DNA of 64,000 nucleotides from Trifolium pratense (GCF_020283565.1 NC_060059.1:45218572-45282571); one strand, 5' to 3'. Shown: positions 38,061 to 50,012, counted from the stretch's first letter. Notes: generated from the sequence alone by a model not told the origin. Made by a program: numbers and translations.

Positions 38061-38714
38061 ACACAACATACTTTTGGATAATTTTGAGTTTGTACTTTGT
38101 ACCTCAGTCTTAAATAAAGTTGTGGTTTACAACACAATTTACTGTTATTGTGTATTAGGGAACTGTAAAATACTACCAATGAGCACTTAAATACTGCCAA
38201 ATTAGCTTTTTAGATTATATTGGTTTAATTCTTTGTACCTACAACTGTAAAATGTTTCATTCTCTTTGATGACAGGGCTAAGAAACTAGATTGTATTATT
38301 AATTGAATTGTTTATGACAGGACTGAGAAAGATTGTTACCATTGTTTCATTCTCTTTGATGAATGATATCAATCAAATTGGATTTCTTATTTCCTTATTG
38401 AATTTCTCATTTATTATAATGATATCTATCAAATTGGTTTTTCCTACTGATTTATTTTCTTATTATCTATATGTCTGATCTGATGATCAGCCATTTGTGA
38501 ACATTTTGATGATTTAAATTCGTACGGTGCATTAAAATGGTACCATCATGTAATCTGTTAAGGGAAGTTATGATCTTTTGCATTAGAGGAGTCAGAGAAG
38601 AAGAGAAATAAATTATTATAACTATATGACAAAGAGCATAATACTTGCTTATGTGATATCTTAATAGGATATATATTCTCTTTAAATTCACATGTCATAT
38701 TGTATAGTTAATTG

Positions 38715-39065
38715 TTAAATTTTTTGTTATTCTTTGTTTTTCAATTCTTATAAAACAGAAGACTATAGTATAGACTATTGTTCAATTATTGTCACTCTTT
38801 ATTATTCAATTCTTATAACACGGAAGACAATAATATAGACTATTGATATTATATCATATAATTAAGTAATTTGTTCCTTTATTCCGTGTGATTTCATTGT
38901 ATAATTAATAGTTAAAAAATTTGTCAAACTTTATTGTTCAATTCTTATCACACGAGAGGTTATAGTATATACTATTGTTCAATTATTGTCACTTTCAATT
39001 CTTATAACACGGAAGGCTATATTATAGACTATTGATATTATATAAGTAATTTATTCCCCGTGCGG
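38715..39065. repeat. Imperfect tandem repeats near a Helitron 3' end
   Basis: A CAATTCTTATAACACGGAAG-type unit and an ATAGACTATTGTTCAATTAT unit recur four times with variable spacing (near 38740, 38808, 38938 and 38996), ending at a CCCGTGC/GCACGGG hairpin. Such sub-terminal repetition is common in Helitrons. Confidence 0.65.
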
Positions 39066-39300
39066 TGCACGGGTTGAATTGGAATTTATAACGTAGCAAC
39101 ACTTTTTAGATATATTTTTAACGACATATGCATTTAGTATGACATATTAAACATATTCATTTTTATGTTTTAACTTTTCATTCTTTTTATTTGAGAATTA
39201 TGAAAATTTTAATATTAAAATATTATATTTTTTGGCTAATTTTAAAATATTATTTTTGTAGTCTCATTTTACCCGTGCTTGGCACGGGTCCGGATACTAG

Positions 39301-40523
39301 TTAGTTAAAATGTAACTTTTATTTATTGGCGATAACAAGAAAAAACAAGCTTTTTGCCAACAAAAAAATAAAATAAGCTCTAATTAAGTTTTTATTTACA
39401 ATATGAATGGACTTTTCCGGAAAGTGCTGGAAAAGAAAACGAAAAAGACGTAAATAGATTTGTTCACTTTCCTTTGGTTATGTTAACAACCCATAGAAAA
39501 GGAAGTTAACAATATAAGATGCTAAAATTATAATGTGGCAACTTAAAATTGACATTTATATCCAACAGTTTCACACTAGAGGTGCAAGTGCTTACAATTT
39601 TTAACCAAAACATGCTTATCTTTTATATTACATATCTTTTGCATAAAGACAAATGAGAGTGAATTTTTTTTTTTTTTTTTGGAAAGGACAAATGAGAGTG
39701 ATGTTAATTTCCATCAAGAATTAATCCAATACAACATTAGCAAATAATATATAGACATATACATCAGCTTTCTTATTTAAAAAAAAATCCAACTAATGTA
39801 GAATGATGCTTTTGTCGTTGCACACCAATATGCAATTAGTCACATATACGATCAAGATCGAATGATTTAAATATTTTAAACTGGGTATTTCAAATTTAAA
39901 GAAATCAAAATCTGAATTGAAATCGGTTCAATTTTGATTGTACAATCTAGATGCACACAATCCTAGCATAAGTAGTGGCGTAAAAATTGAATCTTCAATA
40001 TATGTTTAATTTATTTTCAATCTTATATAGTATAAGTTATATACATACACTTGGGCTTTAAGGTCTAACTCAACTCACAGTGTCAAAATTGTTAGCCTAA
40101 AAAAATAATAAAGTTATATACACTTGAAAATAATATTTTTGCTAGCTTGTGCATTACATCAATTATTTATATATGTGATTGTCAATGTCATCTACTTTAA
40201 TTAGTTTTTAATCTTAGATACACATTGAATAGTAAGAACAATTAAAAACCTTTTACTCCTAATCATCAAAACAGAAACTATGTTTGGGATAGAGTTTAGG
40301 TTAGCTATGTCTATAATATACATGCATAAACATATATGCAGAAACAAAAGCAAAGCGATCATCCAATACATTCCAACTCAAATCTATGACCTCTCAACTC
40401 TCATAGTGTGTGCCAAAATATTTTGATGGTTACTGCATTCATGCACTTGATTCTCTTTCCTTCTTATAATAACACCCTCCTTCACTTCCTCTCTTCACAA
40501 CTCCACAACCTTCTCTTTCTGTT
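39301..40523. other. Upstream region of the CESA gene
   Basis: AT-rich, with a T17-18 run near 39667. No frame or repeat family is identified. 40480-40523 is pyrimidine-rich leader-like sequence before the ATG. No reliable TATA box could be chosen. Confidence 0.4.
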
Positions 40524-43500
40524 ATGGCCTCAAAAGCCTTAACCACTGGTTCTCACTCCCGAAATGGACACCGTTTCTCAGTGTTTGATGACTCGGATGA
40601 GGTATTCAATATGGTTATGTTACATAAAACTTTTATAACTACAACATTAATAACATTAGAGTGAATACAAGTATGCTGGAATATGTAAGTAATCAAAAGA
40701 GTTATAAGATTAAGGCTTTGTTAGTTATGTTTTGTCTTTTACAGGAAAATGGAGACTTCAATCAGCAGCAACAGAAACACAATAACCATGCTTTCTCTTT
40801 GGATGGAAGTGGTGAGTAATCAGCATATTTTTCTGTTAACTTGATCTTGGAATGAAAAAACAAAGTTGTTTATTATGTTCCACTACAGTGGTTGCTTTCT
40901 CCTTCTGGAGTTTTCTGATAATCTAATAATTTTATGCATGTTTTTCTGAGCTGTTCTGTAGTATCTAGTAAGGATTTTGAAGAACAGAAACCATTCAGCT
41001 ATAATGCGGATAAAGAGAAAGGAAAGCGAGAAAAAAGAAGTCTTATGAGCAATGACATAGGAGAAGATGATTACCTGTAACTTGTCTTCTCTCAGATACT
41101 CTAGCAACGACCCAACGCTACTAGTTTTTGTAAATTAGAATGCCTTTTCTTCATTTCACCTCTTACCTAAGCTGTTTCTTTTCTTCTATTATGATCTTGC
41201 AGTTTGGAGGAGTCAAGGCAACCGTTATGGCGCAAAGTCCCAATAGCTTCGAGCCTAATCAATCCATATCGTATAGTCATAGTCATGCGTCTTGTTGTCC
41301 TAGTTTTCTTCTTCCACTTCCGCATCACAACTCCGGTTCACGATGCATTCGCCTTATGGATAATCTCCGTGGTCTGCGAAATATGGCTCTCTTTGTCTTG
41401 GATAGTAGACCAGTTCCCCAAATGGTTCCCCATGACTCGCGAAACTTACTTGGAGCGCTTGTCACTGAGATTCGAGCGCGAAGGGGAGCCGAACCTTTTA
41501 GCCTCAGTTGATGTCTTTGTTACCACTGCAGACCCTTTGAAGGAACCGCCTATTATAACAGCAAACACAGTTCTATCAATCTTGTCTGTTGATTATCCTG
41601 TTGACAAAGTTAGCTGCTATGTCTCCGATGACAGTGCATCTATGCTTCTCTTCGATACTTTGTCACAAACTTCTCAGTTTGCAAGAATATGGATTCCATT
41701 TTGTAAGAAGTATAACATTGAGCCAAGGGCACCCGAGTCTTATTTTTCTCATAAAGTTGATTACTTGAAAGACAAGGTACATCCATCATTTGTAAAGGAT
41801 CGCAGGGCTATGAAGGTAAAAACTAGATAAAATAACTGCAATCGAATATGAAAATTTTCCCTTTTTAATTAATATTTATTTTGTTCTAAATTTGCCGCCG
41901 ATTTCCTTTGCATTTCTGCAGAGAGAGTATGAAGAATTCAAGGTGAAAATTAATGTACTTGTTGCAAAGTCTCAGAAAAAACCAGAAGAAGGGTGGGTGG
42001 TGCAAGATGGTACTCCATGGCCTGGGAACAACACTGACGATCATCCAGGAATGATTCAGGTTTGCCTAACTTCATCAACGAAGGATAAATTAAAGTCAAA
42101 TTGTTTTAATATAAGCTATGAATTATTTTGATAAGCTATCTTAGAGAGCTGAAGGAAATAAGCTGAAAACAGCTTATGGACATGTCATAAGCTATTTTTA
42201 TCAGCTCTCCCAAATAGTCCCGCATCCGCATATGCTTATGCTAATAGACAAACTCAAATAAGTCAAACCAAACATGTCATTTGTGTTCTCTTGTTAAGTG
42301 TTAGGAAACTAGATGGAAAATAGAGTCTGTTTATGTTCAAGACGTTGGATAATGACAAAAAATAAATAATAATTAAAACATATAAGGACTTGCCGAGTTG
42401 CAGGTGTGTCTGGGAAGTGCTGGTGCTCTTGACAATGAAGGCAAGGAGCTGCCACGGCTTGTGTATGTTTCGCGCGAGAAATGTTCTGGCTATCAACACC
42501 ATAACAAAGCTGGAGCCATGAATTCTCTGGTAAATTAATATATAGTTTTATTCCATCAAGTAAGTTATAAGAACATGATATTATAAAAACTGTTTATAAC
42601 TCTTTAAATGCTTCATTTTTTAAAAAGCTTCGAGTTTCTGCTGTGCTTAGCAATGCACCTTTTGTGTTGAATCTGGATTGCGATCAATACATCAATAATA
42701 GCAAGGCTCTTAGGGAGGCTATGTGCTTCCTAATGGACCCTCTACTTGGAAAGAAGACTGCTTATGTTCAATTTCCGCGAAGGTTTGATGGAATCGACGG
42801 CAACGACCGATACGCTAATCACAACACTGTATTCTTTGATGTAATGGATGTTATTCTGAACCCCCATACAAGTTTCTATGCTATTTCATTGACAAATATT
42901 TATTTAACTCCTGCCTGAATTTTATTTTTTCTTGTTTTGTAGATCAATATGAAATGCCTTGATGGAATTCAAGGTCCCGTGTATGTTGGTACTGGATGTG
43001 TGTTCAACAGGCAGGCATTATATGGCTACAAGCCACCATCTGAGAAAAGGCGAAAGACAAGCTTTTCATGCTGCTGCTGTTGTTCTGGTGAAGAGATTGA
43101 TGATGGGCTTGAAGACTATGATGAGCAAGAGGAATCAACCTTTATGTCCGTCAAAGTTTTTGAGAAAAAGTTCGGAGAGTCACCGGTTTTCATTGCTTCT
43201 GCATTGATGGAAGATGGTGGACTTCCAAAAGGAGCTAATACTCGAATACTGATGAAGGAAGCAATTCATGTTATAAGTGTTGGATATGAAGAGAAAACCG
43301 AATGGGGCAAAGAGGTAATCCAATCAATACAGTTATACAACAAGAATATACTATATTTCATGATTGTTGACCAAAGTATCATTCATTGACTTTTCTTTCT
43401 TTGCAGATAGGGTGGCTTTATGGTTCAGTCACAGAAGACATTTTGACAGGGTTTAACATGCATTGTAGAGGATGGAAATCAGTGTACTGCATGCCTATAA

Positions 43501-44707
43501 GAGCAGCTTTTAAAGGATCTGCTCCTATAAACCTATCAGACAGATTACACCAAGTTCTGAAATGGGCTTTGGGTTCTACTCAGATTTTCTTTAGTGGCTA
43601 TTGTCCATTGTGGTATGGCTATAGTGGAAAACTGAAATGGCTTCAAAGGCTCGCTTACACGAATGCTATCGTTTATCCTTTCTCTTCCATCCCTCTTCTG
43701 GTGTACTGCACAATTCCAGCTATCTGTCTTCTAACTGGAAAGTTCATCCTCCCCACTGTAAGTGCATCATAATAAATTTATTACATTGGATTAAATTGAA
43801 TGCAACATGACTTTGACTACCCTCATTCACAATATAATCACTTTGCGAATGTGAAGGAGCTATAAGCCTAATTACTTTTAGAGATGAATTTCTATGTACT
43901 GACGGAGTAAAACTTTTTTATACATGCATTCAACAAATCAGATCATAATGTCATTTTGTTATATTGGCTCCTAAAGTATCTCCACAAATATCTACGTGTG
44001 AAATATTTTTGGATACATGCCTATAAACATTTTTATGGATATATTAGATTTATGAGAAGAAAAAAAGCTATATATAGGGATATGGATATTAGATTAATGT
44101 CTTGTAACGAATGTTATCTTTTATGCAGATGACAAACCTTGCAAGCATTTGGTTGATGGCTCTATTTATCTCCATCATTTTAACTTGTGTGTTAGAGCTT
44201 CGTTGGAGTAAGGTTAACATTCAAGACTGGTGGCGCAACGAACAATTCTGGGTCATTGGAGGTGTTTCTGCACATCTATTTGCAGTGTTTCAAGGCCTCC
44301 TTAAAGTTGCAGGACTTGGCACTAATTTCACCGTGAGAACGAAATCAGCAGACGACACTGCATTTGGTCAGCTCCATCTCTTCAAGTGGACTAGTCTTCT
44401 CATCCCTCCAACAAGTATTGTAATCTTGAATGTGGTGGGAATTGTGGCTGGAATCTCTGAAGCCATTAACAGTGGCTATAATTCATGGGGACTTTTATTT
44501 GGGAAGGTTTTTTTCTCTTTTTGGGTCATTGTTCACTTGTATCCTTTCCTCAAAGGTCTACAAGGAAGGCAAAACAGAACACCTATCATAGTAGTTCTCT
44601 GGGCAACACTTCTAGCATTGATTTTTTCGATGATTTGGGTGAGAATTGATGTTTTCTTGCCCAACAAAATAGGTCCTGTACTCACACAATGCGGGGTAGA
44701 ATGCTAA
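40524..44707 (+). CDS. Divergent cellulose synthase catalytic subunit (CESA) without RING finger
   Basis: Ten exons: 40524-40601, 40745-40811, 40962-41076, 41203-41815, 41922-42059, 42404-42529, 42628-42840, 42943-43314, 43407-43757, 44129-44707, giving 883 residues (typical CESA about 980-1090). CESA polymerises beta-1,4-glucan from UDP-glucose at the plasma membrane. Residues 1-87 contain no cysteine, so the usual N-terminal zinc RING is absent. Membrane segments begin about residue 105. The catalytic motifs are D229-D230-S231 (usually DDG), D396-C397-D398 followed by Q (usually H), T583-E584-D585 intact, and Q623-V-L-K626-W627 where the family has QxxRW. The class-specific region after [11 protein letters not shown] is short and lacks the Lys-rich stretch. 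The C-terminus ends [11 protein letters not shown], typical of CESA rather than CSLD. All splice sites and phases are intact, so it looks expressed but is sub- or neofunctional. Intron 5 contains an hAT-like MITE (about 42110-42290). Confidence 0.88.
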
Positions 44708-44796
44708 GGTTGTAGAGAAGTGAAGTCGGCGTTCTTCCAATTTTATCTGATCTTTGTTGTTTCACTGGAGTATTAACCTTTATTATGAGAAAGTGA

Positions 44797-45460
44797 ACAG
44801 TCAAGATTTATGATGCAAGATTCATAAGTTAATTGAAAAATATTGTTTTGTGACATATGATATGATTTCTTGTTATCACTGAAGCATGATATGATTTATG
44901 GTGGAAGATTCACCAGTTAATTAAAAATTTAAAACAAAAGATTGCTTTGTAACATATATGTATGTGATTTATTGTTAATATTGCAGCATAAAATAATCAC
45001 ATCTCCGAATTCATCTAGATAATTTCTTATCACAATTCCTGCAAACATATCCTTCGATTGATATAAGGTATCAAGGTATCTTGCAGTGGAGCTCGATATC
45101 AAACTACAAGATACCGTCAGAGTAACCATTGTGAAAACAGGGAGGCCAAACTTATTTGAGCTATAGAATAATGATGAAAATCTTAGCCAAAAAAATAAAG
45201 TGAATAATGATGAAAATAAGCTGCAAAAAGTAACCATATAATTGTAGTTATAAGATGCAACTGAAATCACCTTTGAAGGGTAAAAATTATTCAAGGGACA
45301 CATTATAGATTTAACTTTAAAGCCAAGTAGAGTACAATTACAAGAGCAAAGTAACACATTACATCATCTCATCCATAGAAAGAATAAAAAAATGCATTCC
45401 CAGCACAAAACACTTCCTATAAATAACACCATTGCAAACTTTTATAAAATATATAAGGTA
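44797..45460. repeat. Diverged tandem duplication and CESA 3' spacer
   Basis: About 95 bp (AAGATTCA(T/C)(A/C)AGTTAATT to TATGTGATTTATTGTTA-like) occurs twice between 44797 and 44992. Beyond it, a 142-codon minus-strand frame (45357-44929) includes TARYLDTLYQSKDMFAGIVI, but I could not place it in a family and regard it as unproven. Confidence 0.45.
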
Positions 45461-45540
45461 CACAAGTAGAAGAAGCTTCTGCGAGCACCTCCATTCAATA
45501 TTTTCTCTAGCCTTGTCTCAAATAGGGTATTGTCCCAAGC
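45461..45540 (-). pseudogene. Decayed extra copy of the last exon of the JASON-like gene
   Basis: The sequence matches 45763-45845 (CACAAGTAGAAG, CACCT-CATTCAAT, TTTCTCTAGCCTTGTCTCAA). On the minus strand it reads FETRLEKILNGGA, compared with FETRLEKALNRGA in the real last exon, then diverges. A second TTATCCTGCACA (acceptor context) at about 45651 repeats that of 45851. The copy is about 300 bp downstream of the true exon. Confidence 0.8.
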
Positions 45541-45732
45541 AGGCAGCTCGGTTGGTGAGCTGAGGAACAGCAAAGGAGGTTCAGACTTCAAACTCTAGAA
45601 AATAACATAATCCACTAACATATTTGCCTATGCACACAAAAAAAATAAACTTATCCTGCACAGCATTGAAAACTTTTCTAAAATAAATTTTTCTAAAATG
45701 AATATAATTCAAATGATTTATAAGTTTATTTA

Positions 45733-47589
45733 TTAATGAATATATTTCTCAATGTGAGGAACACAAGTAGAAGCAGCTTCTCCAGCAGCACCTCTATTCA
45801 ATGCTTTCTCTAGCCTTGTCTCAAATGGCGTAGCGTGCCAATTCACCTTCTTATCCTGCACATCCAGTTAAATATCCAAATAAGAATTCACCATCAAACT
45901 AATGATGAGTAACAACTTAACCTACAAAAATTCACTTCATCTTTACCTCTCTGTACTTGCTAGTTGTGTTTGGAATTCCTTTAAAAGATGAGGCTGAGCC
46001 TGAATCCTCATTAGAATTCCAATAGGACCCAACTGTTCCTATAATCGGCATCTCATCTGGACTCTTACAAGGTGACTTCCTTGGGGACGAGGTAGCGGAA
46101 AATTGCTTAATCTCTTCCACCGTTAAAGCACCTAAAATAGGCCTATCTTCAAGGCTTATCATAGAATTTGAACCTTGTGAGGTGCTCCTATCAGGAGTAC
46201 CAACAGCATACAAACAAGCCTTCTTAATAGGTGTAGTCTCTGATGAACCCAACCAATTTGACAGGCTAGCATCAACTGGAATTTCATGGTTCAACATCTT
46301 TGGCATGTCGGGTTCTGAAACTTCCTTAACACCAAATGCAACCTGTGATTCATGGTCGGAACAAGCATAATTCTCTTTCTGAGGCCTTAACCGTGGTGTC
46401 CTTTTAGCCTTAACAATTTTCCACTGAGACAGATTTTCAACCGGGTTCAGCACAGGATGAACATAGACACTTCTATCTCTAGCATTCGGGTTCAATCCAA
46501 TTGTCTTCAAATCCCTTTCACAAGTAGGGATAATAGGACTCTCCACCTCCTCAGCAAACACATGATCAACAACATCATCTTTCACCCTAGACCTTGAGTA
46601 TGCCATTTCATCTCCTTCAAACTCCACACCCAATTCGTCACATTCTTCTCTAATTCCATCATCCTCGTCATCACTAAGATCACTAGGCCAATCATCAAGT
46701 TCTTCTTCATCTTCATCATCACTATCCCTACAATTCTGATACCTATGATTAGGAGGGTAAGACCCAGTTGAATTCACAGAACTATCTTCAGAAGAAGATG
46801 ACTTTGAATGATCTGGTTTAGCCAAAGTTTCTTCCTTTTCAACTTCTTCAGGCAAAACAGGCTCATAAGTTTTCACATTGGAGTCAAAAGTTACTTTCTT
46901 TCTAGTATTAACACTTAATTCCTCCTCAGTTTTATCCCTATATAGACCAAAACATAACAAAAACAAAACACAAAAACAATTATATATCTATGTATCAGAA
47001 GCTTCCAAAAATAGAAAGTGATGAACTATGAAGCACGGACACTCCTTCGATTAGGTGTGTCCTGGTGTCGGACACCAGACACCGACACGAAGCTTATTAT
47101 TACATTCAATTATGTCATTTTCTCAAATTATTATTGCTTAGTCAGTGTCAAATTATTATTGCTTAGTCAGTGTCATGTCGTGTCCGTGTTTGTGCTTCAT
47201 GGGTGATGAATGAAGTTGAAAATTTTTGCTTACTGAAGTTGTGGTGAAGGGCAAAGAAGGGTTTTGGAGTGATCCTGAACCAAAGGGACCCTAGGTTGCT
47301 GTGGCTTGCAACTAGCATTTCTCTGAAACACATAATTAAATTAGAGAGATTAAAACCTTAAAAAAAAAAAAAACTTAGCTCTATTTGGCTAATGAGAAAA
47401 AGCAAACAAGAAAAAGGGTATGAAAAAAATGAAATTTTGATTTGACATAAGAAATTAAAGAAAGAAAAAGAGAAAATCTTGGCATTATTGGAATTGAAAG
47501 TAAAAAGGGTTGAAGAGTGTTACTTGAAGAACGTTGCGGTTGTGTTTAGTGTGTTTGGAGGAACCAAAACAAGCAAGAAAACAACCCAT
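45733..47589 (-). CDS. JASON-like acidic plant protein
   Basis: Four exons on the minus strand: 47589-47524, 47322-47234, 46937-45947, 45855-45733, giving 422 residues with consistent phases. The start is MGCFLACFGSSKHTKHNRN. This is followed by TRKKVTFDSNVKTYEP, a Ser-rich then Asp/Glu-rich low-complexity region (SDDEDEEELDDWPSDLSDDE), DRSVYVHPVLNPVENLSQWK, the short AVGTPDRS motif, a Ser/Pro-rich tail and a C-terminal VNWHATPFETRLEKALN. The opening and the HPVLNPVENLSQWK block recall the Arabidopsis JASON family. JASON affects spindle orientation in male meiosis II; the other members are uncharacterised. No catalytic domain is visible. Intron 2 carries an hAT MITE. Family assignment is from memory. 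Confidence 0.65.
47026..47202. mobile_element. hAT-type MITE in intron 2 of the JASON-like gene
   Basis: 177 bp. The ends are CTATGAAGCACGGACAC and, read inward from the right, CCATGAAGCACAAACACGGA. An 8-bp duplication, GTGATGAA, flanks it (47018-47025 and 47203-47210), as expected for hAT elements. Internally TCAAATTATTATTGCTTAGT is tandemly duplicated (about 47124-47173). Confidence 0.85.
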
Positions 47590-47849
47590 GAATTGAAGGG
47601 GATGAAGGAGAGAGCGTCTCAGATGAAGATTTGAATGATGAATGAGTTGGTGAGTGACATTGAAGATTTTCAATAGGAAGAAGAAGACGAAAAAAAAAGC
47701 GTATCTTTGTTGATATTATTTATTTATTTTATTTTAAAAAAAAGTTGGAAACGACCGTTATGAAACATTATGAGTACTTTACACTCTGGAAATTGGAATT
47801 TCATTAAATCTTCTTCTTTTCTTTTTTTTTTTTGTTCATATAGTAAGTA
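47590..47849. other. Leader/promoter side of the JASON-like gene
   Basis: GA-rich leader-like sequence upstream of the start (47590-47690 on the minus strand), then AT-rich spacer. No motif can be assigned with confidence. Confidence 0.35.
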
Positions 47850-48150
47850 CTCTCTCTGTCCCAAATTATAAGGAAAAAAACAAAAATCACACTTATTAAG
47901 AAAAAGTAAAAGATGATAATTTGAAATATATTTTTGTGAGTTTTTCTTGGAATAAGTTGCATGGGAAGATGTAAAAATGATTTTTATTGGTTGTTGTTTA
48001 TTGAGAAAAGGGGAGAGAGAGAAAATTAAATACAATTTACATTTAATTTTATGAGATTAAGGAAAAAAACATTCTTGAAAATGGTTTTTCCCTTATAATT
48101 TTGGACAAAAAAATTGGAGTTTTTTCCCTTATAATTTGGGACGGAGGGAG
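47850..48150. mobile_element. Stowaway-type MITE
   Basis: 301 bp. The ends are CTCTCTCTGTCCCAAATTAT and ATAATTTGGGACGGAGGGAG, flanked by TA (47848-47849 and 48151-48152). Sub-terminal AAGGAAAAAA/TTTTTTCCCTT is also inverted. It lies upstream of the JASON-like gene. Confidence 0.9.
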
Positions 48151-48152
48151 TA

Positions 48153-48443
48153 GTATTTATTTATTGTTAATAATGGTGTTTAATCTGTCTTAGGATTCTA
48201 CAAGAAGAAACGGGTCCCAACTGATGAAAGTTGTCTTGTCCTCCGCGGTGTTAACTCACCCCGTTGTAACTTGCTCTACTCATACAATTACCTCACTCAA
48301 AACATATATTTTTAATCGATAGTTAGTCGGTTCAGTGGTGATTAACACTAAATGTAGTAGAGAGACTATAGTTCGATCATCCACAACTACAATCGATAAT
48401 AATTAATACAAAAAACAACTTCGTATTCTTTCATCTCACTCGC
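48153..48443. other. Spacer
   Basis: No gene, repeat family or regulatory site recognised. Confidence 0.35.
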
Positions 48444-48455
48444 ATTTTATTCTAC

Positions 48456-48643
48456 TTTTTTTTGGTAAACCAAAGGTATTCTACGCGCGCAACTGCGAAC
48501 ACTAATTCCAGGTAACTGAGATTCATTTAAGGGGTTGACCTCTCCCAACAAATGTTTCTTCATACACACCAGTCAGGGATCGAACCTAGGACCAAATAGT
48601 TAAGCAACTCAATTAACTACCACTTGTACCACACTATGTTGGT
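48456..48643 (-). mobile_element. SINE with target-site duplication
   Basis: On the minus strand: box-A-like TGGTACAAGTGGTAGTTAAT, box B GGTTCGATCCC, and a 3' end TACCTTTGGTTTACC plus A8. The direct repeats ATTTTATTCTAC (48444-48455) and ATTTTATTCAAC (48644-48655) form a 12-bp duplication with one mismatch. Confidence 0.88.
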
Positions 48644-48655
48644 ATTTTATTCAAC

Positions 48656-49607
48656 TTTTTTGATATAATATAAAATGGAAGGTCTGATGATTCTTTTTTA
48701 TTGTTACTGTAAAATTACTGACGGTGTGTATCTTTTAAACTCTTCTTATACATAAAATAGTTAATTTTTTATGGGAAGATATAATATGTATCGATGGTGC
48801 GAAATAATTTTACGATAACATCCAAAGAATATTTTTTATTCTGTCAAATTATAAAAATATTTTAAAATTCATTATATAACAAATTGATGATTTTTTTTTT
48901 TTACGTATAAGAATATTTTATTATTTTTTTTATGATTCATTATAATAAATTATGCTTGCTGTAATTTATCGCAAACACATTGTTTGGTTCTAGAGAAAGT
49001 GAGTGGATGGATAAATCAAAAGAAAGAAAGTTTATGGAAAAACAGGGATTCCACCGTTTGGTTCTTTTATGGGTCCCATGTCCAAAAACTTTCCGTCCAA
49101 AACTGATAAGAAAATGAGGAACAAACGAAAATAACAAAACGGTCCTGTGCATATAGTGTACTGTACACTAACTCCATTATTACATTTACAGCATGTGTAT
49201 GTTTCTGACCAAATTTTACATCACGTGTGTTGTACCTTTCTTAATTTTATACTCCATTGCAGTGTTACTTTGTTTTGTGTTCCTTGTTTTTTATTTATAT
49301 AAAAATATATGATTATAAATTTTATTTAAATGTGGAGGATAATTATGTCATTTATTACATATATCTTTCTTTCCTTTCATTTTCTTCTATTCATTCCAAA
49401 CAACTAAACAATCATCTCATTTTCCATTCACTTTCTACTCACATTCATTCCTTTACCATTTTTTCCTTTTACTTTCTTTTCTCATCCAAACAAAGCAAAA
49501 GGGTTGTTCTGTACGCGGATTCACTAAATAGTGCATGCGGTATGTGCGTCCGTTTGCTTATGCTTTTATTCGACCACTTTTTATTGTATTTTGAACCGTT
49601 TATATAC
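48656..49607. other. Spacer without recognised gene
   Basis: AT-rich. The 49257-49628 frame is low-complexity Ser/Phe/His-rich and shows no domain. 48968-49145 and 49380-49510 share CATTTTC/GAAAATG and CCATTCACTTTC-like motifs in opposite orientation, perhaps an old fold-back element. Confidence 0.35.
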
Positions 49608-49616
49608 CCATTTGGA

Positions 49617-50012
49617 GGCTTTGGCTAACATGCACAAGTGCACCATATGGTATACGGTGCACAAGTTAGCGATTTCATTATAACGAATACAAATTTTACA
49701 AAATTCACCGTTGGATTGAAAGTTTATATCATATAGATCATCCATAATTTTTTTTGAAAAAATTGAAAATCATTTGATATGTTATTGAGACCCGTCAAAA
49801 TTAACGGTTTATAAATTTTTATTAAATACCGTTAATCTTTACGAGTCTCAATAACATATCAAATGATTTTTTAATTTTTTTTATGGATGATCTATATGAT
49901 ATAAACTTTCAAACGAACGGTGAATTTTATAAAATTCGTATTCGATATAATGAAAACGTTAACTTATGCATCGTGCACCATATGGTGCACTTGTGCATGT
50001 TAGAACTTGCCC
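49617..50012. mobile_element. Near-palindromic MITE, family E, 9-bp target-site duplication
   Basis: 396 bp. The arms CTAACATGCACAAGTGCACC and the inverted GGTGCACTTGTGCATGTTAG continue through CATATCATTTGAT-like segments to the centre near 49815. The flanking duplication CCATTTGGA (49608-49616 and 50013-50021) is exact and 9 bp long. Confidence 0.88.

Larger units (their letters stand above)
34148..39300 (+). mobile_element. Putative non-autonomous Helitron carrying gene fragments
   Basis: The right end is strong: a perfect 8-bp-stem hairpin ACCCGTGC-TTG-GCACGGGT (39271-39289), then CTAG (39297-39300) followed by T, the classic Helitron 3' terminus. The left end is a candidate only: TCTATAATCTATAATATAAA at 34148 preceded by A, resembling plant Helitron 5' ends. 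The interval has no Rep/helicase. It contains a MULE MITE, a Harbinger/hAT-like MITE, a CT-rich leader-like block (35140-35350) and a broken quinone-oxidoreductase fragment. A second hairpin, CCCGTGC-GGT-GCACGGG, near 39058-39072 may belong to an older nested element. Confidence 0.5.

Noticed and set aside
38715..39065. CRISPR-like repeat array
   Set aside because: Units are imperfect, spacing is irregular, there are no spacers, and the sequence is plant nuclear DNA; better explained as Helitron sub-terminal repeats.
41140..41511. 123-codon frame beginning [10 protein letters not shown]
   Set aside because: It is an out-of-frame shadow of CESA exon 4; the real frame continues in phase from exon 3 at 41203.
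44929..45357. 142-codon minus-strand frame downstream of CESA
   Set aside because: It has no recognisable domain, is low-complexity in its first half, and overlaps a tandem-repeat region; coding status is not supported.
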